Source of the DNA: Eubacterium sp.
Lineage (GTDB): Bacteria; Bacillota; Clostridia; Lachnospirales; Lachnospiraceae
DNA: 64,000 bases
Assembly: GCA_022764165.1 (NCBI GenBank)
Contig: JALERM010000181.1
Coordinates: 1 to 64,000 of the forward strand
Reading direction: 5' to 3'
This document shows, piece after piece, positions 38,778 through 49,600 of the stretch (its first letter is position 1; every line of letters starts with the position of its first letter). The notes beneath the pieces are model-generated. The model was given only the letters and a program-made list of their open reading frames with translations, ran no database searches and was not told the DNA's origin. The position numbers and the translations under genes were made by a program.

Positions 38778-40088
38778 TCATTCATCAAATATGCTTACAA
38801 TTTCGCCATCCAGGATTCGGTTGGTGTTCTTCACGGCACAGAAGTTACCGCACATACTGCAGGTGTCTTCTTTTTCCGGTTTGGCTTCTGCACGATAGCG
38901 GCGGGCTTTTTCCGGGTCCATGCTGAGGTTAAACATTTCTTCCCAGTCCAGACGTTTTCTGGCTTCACTCATCTTATAATCCCAGTCTGCTGCTCCGGGG
39001 ATTCCTTTTGCAATATCTGCCGCATGGGCTGCGATTTTGGCGGCTATAATTCCTTCTTTTACGTCAGCTGCGTTAGGAAGACGAAGGTGCTCCGCCGGAG
39101 TTACATAACACAGGAAGGCCGCACCTGCGGAGGCCGCAATGGCACCGCCGATGGCAGAGGTAATATGATCGTAACCGGGAGCTACGTCAGTAACCAGAGG
39201 TCCCAGTACATAGAACGGTGCTCCGTGACACAGGGTTTTCTGGATTTCCATGTTGGCTGCAATCTGATTCATGGGCATGTGGCCCGGTCCTTCGATCATA
39301 ACCTGAACATCTTTTTCCCAGGCACGTTTTGTCAGTTCTCCCAGTGTGATCAGTTCTTCAATCTGAGCTGTGTCAGTGGCATCCGCGATGCATCCCGGAC
39401 GGCAGGCATCTCCTAGACTCATGGTAATATCATATTCTCTGCAGATATTCAGAATCTCATCATAATGCTCATAGAACGGGTTCTCTTCACCGGTCATTTC
39501 CATCCAGGCAAACATGATGGATCCGCCGCGGGATACAATGTTCATCAGACGTTTGTTTTTCTTGAAACGTTCCGCTGTAGCACGGTTCATACCGCAGTGG
39601 ATGGTCATAAAGTCTACGCCGTCTTCTGCATGCATCCGGACAATATCCAGCCATTCCTGTGCGGTGATTTTCCCCAGTGGTTTGTGATAATATACTACGG
39701 CATCATAGATCGGTACGGTTCCGATCATGGCAGGACATTCACTGGTGAGTTTTCTTCTAAAAGTTCTGGTGTCTCCGTAGGAACTGAGATCCATAATAGC
39801 TTCCGCACCCATCTCAACAGCGGAGTGAACCTTTTCATACTCCATGTTTACATCTTTCCAGTCCCGGGAGACACCTAAGTTCACATTGATTTTTGTGGTT
39901 AACTTAGCGCCTACTCCACTGGGACTCAGGGATTTGTGATTTTTATTGCAGGGAATAATGATTTCTCCCTTTGCAATGCATTTGCGCAGCTCTTCCGGGT
40001 CCCAGTGCTCTTTTTCTGCGACAACCCTCATCTGCGGTGTGATGATACCCTTGCGGGCGGCATCCATCTGTGTTGTGTAATCAGACAT
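38778..40088 (-). CDS. thiC: phosphomethylpyrimidine synthase
   Basis: [20 protein letters not shown]...[11 protein letters not shown]-type, C-terminal [11 protein letters not shown]; preceded by TPP riboswitch. Confidence 0.95.
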   Translation of the reverse strand: MSDYTTQMDAARKGIITPQMRVVAEKEHWDPEELRKCIAKGEIIIPCNKNHKSLSPSGVGAKLTTKINVNLGVSRDWKDVNMEYEKVHSAVEMGAEAIMDLSSYGDTRTFRRKLTSECPAMIGTVPIYDAVVYYHKPLGKITAQEWLDIVRMHAEDGVDFMTIHCGMNRATAERFKKNKRLMNIVSRGGSIMFAWMEMTGEENPFYEHYDEILNICREYDITMSLGDACRPGCIADATDTAQIEELITLGELTKRAWEKDVQVMIEGPGHMPMNQIAANMEIQKTLCHGAPFYVLGPLVTDVAPGYDHITSAIGGAIAASAGAAFLCYVTPAEHLRLPNAADVKEGIIAAKIAAHAADIAKGIPGAADWDYKMSEARKRLDWEEMFNLSMDPEKARRYRAEAKPEKEDTCSMCGNFCAVKNTNRILDGEIVSIFDE

Positions 40089-40140
40089 ATCCATTTCCTC
40101 CAGTTTTGTTATTTTATAATCGGCAGAAAGTGGTGCTCCC

Positions 40141-40172
40141 AATCTGCCGGAGGCTTTATCTCCTTTTAAGAC
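40141..40172 (-). repeat. internally deleted fragment of the multi-hairpin element in thiC leader
   Basis: Minus strand GTCTTAAAAGGAGATAAAGCCTCCGGCAGATT matches left arm joined directly to AAAGCCTCCGGCGGATT. Confidence 0.65.
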
Positions 40173-40202
40173 AAAAAACCTCCTTGACTGTGCGTCAGGA
40201 GG
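40173..40202 (-). terminator. terminator of TPP riboswitch
   Basis: Minus strand CCTCCTGACGCACAGTCAAGGAGGTTTTTT. Confidence 0.75.
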
Positions 40203-40249
40203 GGGCTACAAAGATTCTGTGGTAAGTTTTGTAATAACTGATTTATAAA

Positions 40250-40343
40250 AAAGTTATGCTTCCTTACGCCGGCATCATCCGGATCAAGTAGTGAGGGTCA
40301 ACGTAAAACGTACTCTCAGCCCGAAGGCTCCCCTAGCTGGAAC
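40250..40343 (-). ncRNA. TPP riboswitch
   Basis: Minus strand AGGGGAGCCTTCGGGCTGAGAGTACG...TTGACCCTCACTACTTGATCCGGATGATGCCGGCGTAAGGAAG. Confidence 0.96.
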
Positions 40344-40512
40344 ACTGTATTGTTTTCAAAAATATTGTAACATTGATGAGAAAAATGTCAAGTGAAAAGA
40401 GGAAGATTCTGGTGCATTAACTGGGATGTCTTTACAAATAACGGTCAGTTTGTTAGAATAGTTACAGATTTTGAAATACTTTGTGATATCAACATTCAAA
40501 GGAGGCAGTTAA

Positions 40513-42063
40513 ATGAACAGGATAGATCCACAGTCGTGGAAAGAAAGAATTGTTGAATTTAAAGAGAAAACAGATGCCTTTTATGCAGGCGATATGAGTA
40601 AAGGTGATTACAAAGGTTTTTCCGGTTTTTATGGAAGTTATGCACAGAGAGGCGGAAAGGCCAGTATGCTGCGTCTGCGTATGACAGCGGGCAGGGTGAC
40701 AAAAGAAAAGCTGGCATTTGTGGCAGATGCGATCCGAAAATATCAGGTGGAGAAAGCCCATTTTACCACATGTCAGACGATTCAGTTCCATGATCTTCAG
40801 CCGGTGCAGGTCTGCGGCATTATGGAAGAAGCTCTGGATGCAGGAATTGTAACGATGGGCGGCGGCGGAGACTTTCCCCGGAATGTGATGTGTTCTCCTT
40901 TGACAGGCGTGGAGAAAGAAGAGTTCTTTGATGTTCTTCCGTGGGCAGAGTGTGCCGGTGAATATCTGATGAATTTTATCTGTGCAGAGAAAATGCCGAG
41001 AAAGTTAAAGGTATGTTTCTCTAATTCTCAGGAAAATCTCACACATGCCACATATCGTGATCTTGGATTTGCTGCCAGAGAAGATGGTACCTTTGATGTA
41101 TACAGTGCGGGAGGACTGGGTAATAATCCTCTTTTTGGCGTGAAGGTTGCGGAAGCCGTAGAACCGGAGAAGATTCTTTATTATATTAAGGCCATGTGGC
41201 TTACTTTCCGGGCTTACGGAAATTATACGAACCGGGGAAAAGCCCGGACTCGTTATATGCAGGAGGCACTGGGTGGACCGGAGGCATATAAAAAAGCATA
41301 TCTGGAGAAATTGGAAGAAGTATTTGCTTCCGGAGAGAATCTGGATATTCACCCGGAAATGACAATCGTAGAGAAAAAAGGTGACGGAACCTGTGTCAAT
41401 AATGCCCGTGTCATGGAGCAGAAACAGGAGGGACTGTATACTGTAATCTGGCATCCTATCGGTGGGCAGCCGTCCATGGAAAGTCTGTGTGCGTTGAGTG
41501 ATGCGGTTCAGGATATGGAAGCGGTGGAGATGCGTCTGGCACCGGATGAGACTGCTTATATCATCAATCTGACGGGAAAAGAAGCAGAAAAAGTACTGGA
41601 TGTGACGAAAGACAGTGCAGAATCTTTATTTGAGACATCGGTAAGCTGCATCGGTGCGGCTATCTGCCAGGTGGGAGTCCGTGACTCTCAGGCATTGCTG
41701 AAAGCTTGTGTACAGGCTGTGAGAGAGGCAGAGATTCCGGATGGGGCACTTCCGCAGATTCACATATCCGGATGTCCGTCTTCCTGCGGTACACATCAGA
41801 CAGGAGCACTGGGATTCCGGGGAGGAGTCAAATCTGTAGATGGAAAACCACAGCCGGCATTTGTTCTTTATATCAATGGAGAACAGCGTCAGGGACAGGA
41901 AACGATGGGAAAAGAACTGGGAACTATGCTTGAAAAAGACATCCCGGTATTTCTCACTGAACTGGGAAAGACTGTATCAGACAGCGGAATGACTTATGAA
42001 GAATGGAACCGCAGCCATCCGGAGGCTTTGGAGAAAATAGCTGAGCCATTCTTAAAAAGATAA
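40513..42063 (+). CDS. sulfite/nitrite reductase family protein (siroheme/4Fe4S)
   Basis: TCQTIQFHDLQ; SCIGAAICQVG ... ISGCPSSCGTHQTG cluster motifs. Confidence 0.88.
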   Translation: MNRIDPQSWKERIVEFKEKTDAFYAGDMSKGDYKGFSGFYGSYAQRGGKASMLRLRMTAGRVTKEKLAFVADAIRKYQVEKAHFTTCQTIQFHDLQPVQVCGIMEEALDAGIVTMGGGGDFPRNVMCSPLTGVEKEEFFDVLPWAECAGEYLMNFICAEKMPRKLKVCFSNSQENLTHATYRDLGFAAREDGTFDVYSAGGLGNNPLFGVKVAEAVEPEKILYYIKAMWLTFRAYGNYTNRGKARTRYMQEALGGPEAYKKAYLEKLEEVFASGENLDIHPEMTIVEKKGDGTCVNNARVMEQKQEGLYTVIWHPIGGQPSMESLCALSDAVQDMEAVEMRLAPDETAYIINLTGKEAEKVLDVTKDSAESLFETSVSCIGAAICQVGVRDSQALLKACVQAVREAEIPDGALPQIHISGCPSSCGTHQTGALGFRGGVKSVDGKPQPAFVLYINGEQRQGQETMGKELGTMLEKDIPVFLTELGKTVSDSGMTYEEWNRSHPEALEKIAEPFLKR

Positions 42064-42092
42064 AGAGGTTTAGGGGAAGGAACTGGTATTTT

Positions 42093-43049
42093 ATGAATTA
42101 TATTGTCTTTGATCTTGAGTGGAACCAGTGTCCTTATGGAAAAGAGCAGGAAAATGAAAGAATTCCTTTCGAGATTATTGAAATCGGGGCTGTGAAGCTT
42201 GACAGTGACAAAAAGATTATTGATGAGTATCATACACTGATACAGCCCAGAGTTTATAAGAAACTGCATTTTCGTACGCAGGAGATTATTCGCCTGGATA
42301 TGAAAGCATTGGAAAAAGGGACGGCCTTTTATAAGGCAATTCGGGAATTCCTCAAGTGGTGCGGAGAAGATTACTGGTTTTGTACCTGGGGCAATACAGA
42401 TTTGCTGGAACTGCAGAGAAATATGAAATATTATGGTGTACTGCAGCTTTTGAAAGGACCGGTTGCTTTTCTGGATGTTCAGAAATTATTCAGCCTGGAT
42501 TACGAGGATGGAGACAGCAGAAAATCACTGGAATATGCGGTGGATTTTCTGCAGATTGAAAAAAAACGGGAATTTCACCGGGCATTTGATGATGCCTGGT
42601 ATACGGCGAAAGTTCTGGAAAAAATCCATGATGATATTGCGGATACCTTTTTCTCGGTTGATTGTTATCAATATCCGGAGAAAAAAGAGGAAGAAATTAA
42701 AGTGGTATACCCCGGGTACGAAAAGTATATTACCCGGGAGTTCCCTTCCCGAGAGGATATTATGGCAGATAAAAATGTGACTGCCAGCAGATGTTTTTTG
42801 TGCGAAAAGAATGTGCGGAAAAAAATCAGGTGGTTTGCCAGCGGGCAGAAAAATTATTATTGTCTGGCATATTGTCCGCATCATGGGTGGCTGAAAGGAA
42901 AAATCCGCATGAAGAAGACGGATCATGGCAGTGTGTTTGCGGTGAAAACCATGAAGCTGACAGATGAACAGGAAGCACAGATAATCCGTGACAAAAAAGA
43001 AGAAATCAAAAGAAAAAGGCGTGAGAAACGCAGACAGGAAAAAAGGTGA
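42093..43049 (+). CDS. DEDD 3'-5' exonuclease family protein
   Basis: MNYIVFDLEWNQ...EIIEIGAVKLD...FHRAFDDAWYTAKVL. Confidence 0.88.
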   Translation: MNYIVFDLEWNQCPYGKEQENERIPFEIIEIGAVKLDSDKKIIDEYHTLIQPRVYKKLHFRTQEIIRLDMKALEKGTAFYKAIREFLKWCGEDYWFCTWGNTDLLELQRNMKYYGVLQLLKGPVAFLDVQKLFSLDYEDGDSRKSLEYAVDFLQIEKKREFHRAFDDAWYTAKVLEKIHDDIADTFFSVDCYQYPEKKEEEIKVVYPGYEKYITREFPSREDIMADKNVTASRCFLCEKNVRKKIRWFASGQKNYYCLAYCPHHGWLKGKIRMKKTDHGSVFAVKTMKLTDEQEAQIIRDKKEEIKRKRREKRRQEKR

Positions 43050-43067
43050 CCGGAGTCACCTTTTTTT
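43041..43067. terminator. intrinsic terminator between convergent genes
   Basis: AAAAGGTGAC CGGA GTCACCTTTTTTT. Confidence 0.85.
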
Positions 43068-44543
43068 CTTGTTTCTTCTTTTTTTACGCTTTCGTGCCCG
43101 TTTCATCAGAACAATTTCCATTATGATAACAAGAATCAGCAGGAGAGAAAGTAAATAAAAGTACAGAGGTAATCTTTTCAGATATTTCTTTAATATCTGA
43201 AAAGAGAAAACTTTGTTTTCCGGTGTAAGTACTTCCGTGGCAGTGGCCTGAATGCTTTCTGTCACTGAGGTGTCAATCGTGGTTTGGGGTTTTGCAAAAA
43301 GTTCTGTCAGGGGGACAGATTCTTTTCCTACTGTCTGCTGATGGAAAGTATAAGTTCTTGTATATCCGCTCTCTGTCTGAGAGCAGGAAACTGCCATTTG
43401 CTCCAGACCGGCAGCAGCCGGAAGTGTGACAGCCACAGAGAGACGGTTCTGGTCTATTGTGCAGCACTCGCCAAAATAAAAAGAAGGATAAAGCAGTCCG
43501 CTGTCTGCATTGTTGCTGCGGGAATACAGCGTAATATTTTGAAACTGACTGAAACCATAGTCCAGCAGGGAGGCGGTATCTACATAAATCTGTGGGCCAT
43601 TCGTCCGCAGGGAAACGCAGACAAGTCGTCGTCCGTCCCGTTCTGCATAGGTAACCAGCGTATTCAGAGCCGCTGTGGTAAATCCTGTTTTGCCGCCGGT
43701 ACATCCTTCATATGCATAGGGCCGTTCCGGAAGCATTTTGTGGTGATTGCCCAGCCATCGTTCTTCACCGCACACATTTGTCTTTGAAATCTTGTAAATT
43801 TTTGTACTGCATACCTGGCGAAATGTTTTATTCTTGTAGGCTGCCTGTGCGATCAGTGCCATATCGTGAGCTGTGGTATAGTGATTCTCATCCGGCAGAC
43901 CATTGGGATTGGTGAAATGCGTGCCTGTACAGCCGAGCTCAGCAGCCTTTTGATTCATCATTTCCACAAATCCTTCTACACTGCCGCCGATGTGTTCTGC
44001 AACGGCAAGACACACTTCATTGGCAGATTCCAGCATCATTCCGTACCAGCAATCTTTCATGGACAATATTTCACCGATACGGATTCCGATGTGGGAACTG
44101 TTCCTTTCGATACCCCAGATCGCGTGCTCGGAGAAGGTAACTCTTTCATTGGGAGAGGCATTTTCAATGGCAAGCAGTGTTGTCATAATTTTTGTGATAC
44201 TTGCCGGGTATTTTGTGGCATCCATATTTTTTGAATATAGAAATGTTCCGGTGTCCATATCCATCACTACGGCAGATTCCGCCCATACCGCAGGTCCTGC
44301 AGGCCAGCCCTCGATGCTGTCTGTCTGAATCGGTTCAAAATAGGCATCCGGCTCCAGACGTTCCGGTTCTTCTGCATCATCTGAAGGTTCCCTATTTTCC
44401 GCCAGCTCTTCCGCAGTTGTGTCGGAGGATTCTGTCTGTACCGGCTGTGCTTCGGCCCCCAAAACGCAGGTGATGTTCGTGGATAAAAGCACAGCTGTGC
44501 AGAGCAGAAGCAGCAGGCTGCGGCGTTTGTTTCTTTTGTTCAT
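43056..44543 (-). CDS. D-alanyl-D-alanine carboxypeptidase (S11, DacF-like)
   Basis: ASITKIMTTLLAIE (SxxK), SANEVC, KTGFT (KTG); N-terminal signal, C-terminal TM. Confidence 0.93.
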   Translation of the reverse strand: MNKRNKRRSLLLLLCTAVLLSTNITCVLGAEAQPVQTESSDTTAEELAENREPSDDAEEPERLEPDAYFEPIQTDSIEGWPAGPAVWAESAVVMDMDTGTFLYSKNMDATKYPASITKIMTTLLAIENASPNERVTFSEHAIWGIERNSSHIGIRIGEILSMKDCWYGMMLESANEVCLAVAEHIGGSVEGFVEMMNQKAAELGCTGTHFTNPNGLPDENHYTTAHDMALIAQAAYKNKTFRQVCSTKIYKISKTNVCGEERWLGNHHKMLPERPYAYEGCTGGKTGFTTAALNTLVTYAERDGRRLVCVSLRTNGPQIYVDTASLLDYGFSQFQNITLYSRSNNADSGLLYPSFYFGECCTIDQNRLSVAVTLPAAAGLEQMAVSCSQTESGYTRTYTFHQQTVGKESVPLTELFAKPQTTIDTSVTESIQATATEVLTPENKVFSFQILKKYLKRLPLYFYLLSLLLILVIIMEIVLMKRARKRKKRRNKKKR

Positions 44544-44567
44544 TTAGTTCTCCTTTTTCTTTGTTAA

Positions 44568-44603
44568 ATCATGGGTCAAAACACCTTCCGACCCTTGTAT
44601 CAT
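44568..44603. repeat. palindrome related to 28508-28580
   Basis: Minus strand ATGATACAAGGGTCGGAAGGTGTTTTGACCCATGAT. Confidence 0.6.
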
Positions 44604-44725
44604 GGAATCAGTATATCATAGATACCTGTGAACCGACAATCATATTTCGTTTTGCAGATGTTGCAGACTTTTTTGCCTGGATGTGATAGAATAGGGTATC
44701 AGGATTTGGAACAGGAGGAAAATAA

Positions 44726-46279
44726 ATGGCACTAGCATTCAGTTATGGAAATAACAGTACAATTGTGGAAACCCGGCAGGGTAAAGTAAGAGGATATACC
44801 TATAATGGGATGTCTATTTTTAAGGGAATTCCTTATGCAACAGCAAAACGTTTTCAGGCTCCGCAGCCGGTGGAACCATGGGAAGGTGTGAAGGATGCGA
44901 CCAGCTATGGTTATGTCTGCCCGCTTTTGGAAATGGAGGAGCCTAAGGGAGAATTATTTGTTCCTCACCGTTATTGGGTGATGGATGAGAATTGTCAGAA
45001 TCTGAATGTGTGGACACCTGCCTGTGACGGAGAAAAGAGACCGGTTATGGTATGGCTTCACGGCGGCGGATATTTTGCTGGTTCTTCTATCGAACAGGTA
45101 GCTTATGAAGGAGAAAACATGTGCAAGTATGGACAGGTTGTTGTGGTTTCTATTAACCATCGTCTGAACATACTGGGATATATGGATGTGTCTGCATTTG
45201 GTGAAGAATATGCCAATTCCGGAAATGCAGGATCAGATGATATGGTTGCGGCTCTTCAGTGGATTCATGACAATATTGAAAAGTTCGGCGGAGACCCGGA
45301 TAATGTAACTTTGTTTGGCCAGTCCGGCGGCGGCTCCAAGATTACTACACTGCTGCAGACTCCGGCGGCAGATGGTTTATTTGCGAAAGGTATTATCATG
45401 AGTGGTATTGCCGGAATGGCACTGGAAGACAGTACAGGGGACGGAGAAGAACTGGCGATTGCCATGATGGCAGAGCTTGGTACGGAAGACTTCCATGATC
45501 TGGAAACCATTCCTTATGCACGACTGGCAGAAGCATATCTGAAAGTAAAACCGGAATTTGAAGCAAAGGGAAAATATGTGGGAGGAAGTCCGCATCCCAA
45601 TGCATTTTATAAGGGCGAACCACGTATCAATGGATTCCGTGAAGAAACGTCACAGATTCCGCTGCTGATAGGAACTGTATTCGGAGAGTTTTCTTCATTT
45701 GGTCTGCCTTTATATAATAAGCATGAGATGACGGAAGAACAGCAGGAAGCAATGATCTGTCAGACTATTGGTGAAGAAGGGGCAAAGGCACTGATTCCTT
45801 TGTTTAGGGAAGCTTATCCGGAACGGCCGATTTCCGATCTCTTAAAACTTGATTTTATATTCCGTCTGCCTACACAGGAGTATATAAAACTGCGAAGCGG
45901 CTTAAATCCTTCTACATATTCCTATTTCTTTAATCTGGATATGCCTGTTGACGGTGGAAGTACTCCGTGGCACTGTGCAGATATTCCGTACGTGTTCCAT
46001 AATACGGAGCTGGTTCCGGTGACACAGGAAGAAGGTGTGACAGAAGTTATTGAAAGTCAGATTTTTGAGGCGGTGATGGCATTTGCACATACCGGAAAAC
46101 CTGACCATGATGGAATTCCTCATTGGCCGGCAAGTACACCGGAGGAGGAGAATACCTTAATGATTGATAAAAATACCCGGCTGGTGATAAATCATGATCA
46201 GGAGCTGGTACCTCTGGCCGCTAAGTATGTAGGACCTGTATTTGCAAAAATGATGGAAGAAACACAGGTGCAGCATTAA
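44726..46279 (+). CDS. type B carboxylesterase
   Basis: FKGIPYATAKRFQAPQP; PVMVWLHGGGYFAGS; LFGQSGGG. Confidence 0.93.
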   Translation: MALAFSYGNNSTIVETRQGKVRGYTYNGMSIFKGIPYATAKRFQAPQPVEPWEGVKDATSYGYVCPLLEMEEPKGELFVPHRYWVMDENCQNLNVWTPACDGEKRPVMVWLHGGGYFAGSSIEQVAYEGENMCKYGQVVVVSINHRLNILGYMDVSAFGEEYANSGNAGSDDMVAALQWIHDNIEKFGGDPDNVTLFGQSGGGSKITTLLQTPAADGLFAKGIIMSGIAGMALEDSTGDGEELAIAMMAELGTEDFHDLETIPYARLAEAYLKVKPEFEAKGKYVGGSPHPNAFYKGEPRINGFREETSQIPLLIGTVFGEFSSFGLPLYNKHEMTEEQQEAMICQTIGEEGAKALIPLFREAYPERPISDLLKLDFIFRLPTQEYIKLRSGLNPSTYSYFFNLDMPVDGGSTPWHCADIPYVFHNTELVPVTQEEGVTEVIESQIFEAVMAFAHTGKPDHDGIPHWPASTPEEENTLMIDKNTRLVINHDQELVPLAAKYVGPVFAKMMEETQVQH

Positions 46280-46317
46280 AAAAAGGGAAATTTATTGTCA
46301 GGTTTATAGGAAATCCC

Positions 46318-46347
46318 TTGACAAGCCTTTCCTTCCCTGATTATAAT
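46318..46347 (+). promoter_or_regulatory. sigma-A-like promoter for ileS leader
   Basis: TTGACA at 46318, TATAAT at 46342, 18 bp spacer. Confidence 0.8.
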
Positions 46348-46354
46348 GTTCTGT

Positions 46355-46616
46355 AATAAAAACGAAGACGGAGACAGTAGTCTGTATTCAAAAGTGACAG
46401 CGAGCCGGGGAAGGTGGAAGCCTGGTATGAGTAGAACCAGATGAAGATCACTCCCGAGTTGCCATCTGAAATTATCCGGAAGGATAAGGTAGGAGAGGAC
46501 GGTTTTCCCCCGTTAAAAGGAGCGTGTATCGGTGTAAAAGCCCGTACGCTGTAAGAGGTGGTATAACGATGGCAATATATATGCTCTCGTCCTGTTGCAG
46601 GACGGGAGCTTTTTTG
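46355..46616 (+). ncRNA. T-box leader (ileS)
   Basis: GACGGAGACAGTAG start, AAGAGGTGGTATAACG T-box, terminator GCTCTCGTCCTGTTGCAGGACGGGAGCTTTTTT, upstream of ileS. Confidence 0.9.
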
Positions 46617-46698
46617 TATTAATAATACAAAAAAATTTTATCCCGGGGAGAATATAAAAATCCCCGGGGAAAAAATGTAAAAAGAAGGAGGTTCCGCT

Positions 46699-49600
46699 AT
46701 GTATCAGAAAGTGTCAACGAATCTGAATTTTGTGGAGCGAGAGAAGAAAACAGAAGAATTCTGGAAAGAGAATCATATTTTTGAAAAGAGTATGGAGCAC
46801 CGGAAAGAGGGAGAGACTTATACCTTCTATGACGGACCGCCGACTGCAAATGGTAAACCACATATCGGTCATGTACTGACCCGTGTTATTAAGGATATGA
46901 TTCCCCGTTACCGTACTATGAAAGGGTATATGGTACCGAGAAAAGCAGGTTGGGATACCCATGGTCTGCCGGTTGAACTGGAAGTGGAAAAGCTTCTGGG
47001 TCTGGATGGAAAGGAGCAGATTGAAGAGTACGGTCTGGTACCTTTCATTGACAAGTGTAAAGAGAGTGTCTGGAAATATAAAGGTATGTGGGAAGATTTT
47101 TCTTCTACTGTTGGTTTCTGGGCAGATATGGATGATCCATATGTAACGTATCATGATGATTATATTGAGTCCGAGTGGTGGGCACTGAAACAGATCTGGG
47201 ATAAAGGTCTTTTGTACAAGGGATTTAAGATTGTGCCGTACTGCCCGCGTTGTGGAACACCGCTGTCTGCACAGGAAGTGGCACAGGGTTATAAAACTGT
47301 GAAAGAACGTTCTGCCGTAGTACGTTTTAAAGTTGTGGGAGAGGATGCTTATTTCCTGGCATGGACAACCACACCGTGGACACTGCCGTCCAACGTGGCA
47401 CTTTGTGTGAATCCGTCTGACACTTACTGTAAAGTAAAGGCTGCAGATGGTTATGTATATTACATGGCAGAAGCACTTCTTGACAAAGTTCTGGGTAAGC
47501 TGGCAACAGAGGATGCACCGGCATATGAAGTTCTGGAAACCTACAAAGGAACTGATCTGGAATATAAAGAGTATGTGGCACTGTATGAGTGTGCTGCACA
47601 GGAAGCAGAAAAACAGCATAAAAAGGCACATTATGTAATCTGTGATGATTACGTAACCATGTCTGATGGTACCGGTATCGTTCATATTGCACCGGCATTT
47701 GGTGAAGATGATGCCCGTGTGGGAAGAGAATATAACCTGCCGCTGGTAAAATTTGTGGATGAGAAGGGATGCATGACTCCGGAAACTCCATTTGCAGGTA
47801 TGAGAGCAAAACCATCCAAAGCAGAGATGGAAAAAGACCCGAATGTAAAGAGTGCCGATCCGGAAGTGCTGAAAGATCTGGAAGCAAAGGGTCTTCTGTT
47901 TGACGCACCAAAATTCGAACATGATTATCCCCATTGTTGGAGATGTGATACTCCTCTGATTTACTATGCACGTGAGTCCTGGTTTATCAAGATGACTGCA
48001 GTGAAAGAGGATCTGATCCGCAACAATAATACCATCAACTGGATTCCGGAAAGTATCGGAAAAGGCCGTTTCGGTGACTGGCTGGAAAATGTGCAGGACT
48101 GGGGTATTTCCAGAAACCGTTATTGGGGAACCCCGCTGAATATCTGGGAGTGTGAATGCGGTCATATGCATTCTATCGGAAGCCGTCAGGAACTGTTTGA
48201 AATGAGCGGTGATGAGAGAGCAAAAACGGTTGAACTGCATCGTCCGTACATTGATGAGATTACGATCAAATGTCCGGTCTGCGGAAAGCCGATGCACCGG
48301 GTACCGGAAGTTATTGACTGCTGGTTTGACTCCGGAGCAATGCCATTTGCACAGCATCATTATCCATTTGAAAATAAAGAACTGTTTGAGCAGCAGTTCC
48401 CGGCACAGTTTATTTCCGAGGCGGTAGACCAGACACGTGGATGGTTCTACTCCCTGCTGGCAGAATCCACTCTGCTGTTTAATAAAGCTCCGTATGAAAA
48501 TGTTATTGTTCTGGGGCATGTACAGGATGAAAATGGACAGAAAATGAGTAAATCCAAGGGAAATGCAGTTGACCCGTTTGAGGCTCTGGAAACTTACGGA
48601 GCTGATGCGATCCGCTGGTATTTCTACATCAACAGTGCACCGTGGCTGCCGAACCGTTTCCATGGAAAAGCAGTGCAGGAAGGCCAGAGAAAATTCATGA
48701 GCACACTTTGGAACACCTATGCGTTCTTCGTGCTGTATGCAAATATTGATGAATTTGATGCAACCAAATATGCACTGGAATATGACAAGCTGTCTGTTAT
48801 GGATAAATGGCTGCTGTCCAAGCTGAATACGGTCATTCAGACGGTGGATAACAACCTTGAAAATTACCGGATTCCGGAAGCTGCAAGAGCTCTTCAGGAA
48901 TTTGTGGATGATATGAGTAACTGGTATGTCAGAAGAAGCCGTGAGCGTTTCTGGGCAAAAGGCATGGAGCAGGATAAAATTAATGCTTATATGACTCTGT
49001 ATACTGCACTTGTCACAATTTCCAAAGTAGCTGCTCCGATGATTCCATTTATGACAGAAGATATCTATCAGAATCTGGTAAGATCTATTGATAAAGATGC
49101 TCCGGAAAGCGTACATCTGTGTGATTTCCCGGCAGCAAAACAGGAGTGGATCGATAAAGAACTGGAAGACAATATGGAACATCTTCTGGACATCGTCGTT
49201 ATGGGACGTGCGTGCCGTAACACTGCAAATATTAAAAACCGTCAGCCGATTGCAAAAATGTATGTAAAGGCATCCTATGAACTGTCTGAGTTCTATACCA
49301 GCATCATTGCAGACGAACTGAATGTAAAGGGAGTAGAGTTTACAGATAACATTGAGAACTTCATTTCCTATACCTTTAAACCACAGCTGAAAACAGTAGG
49401 TCCCAAGTATGGAAAACTTCTGGGAGGTATAAAAGCTGCACTGTCCGGTCTGGATGGAAATAAAGCTATGGCCGAACTTCGCTCCTGCGGTGAATTAAAG
49501 CTTGACATCAATGGCAATGAGGTTGTATTATCAGAGAGTGATTTGTTGATAGATACTGCCCAGATGGAAGGGTTTGTGACAGAGTCCGACAATAATCTTG

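Noticed and set aside
38733-39416. 227 aa + ORF opposite thiC
   Set aside because: Antisense to a clear thiC with a TPP riboswitch; no domain.
46714-49182. 822 aa minus-strand ORF fully antisense to ileS
   Set aside because: The protein is low-complexity-looking with no recognisable domain; the opposite strand encodes a clear IleRS. Long antisense ORFs arise from codon bias in highly expressed genes (few codons whose complement is a stop in that frame).
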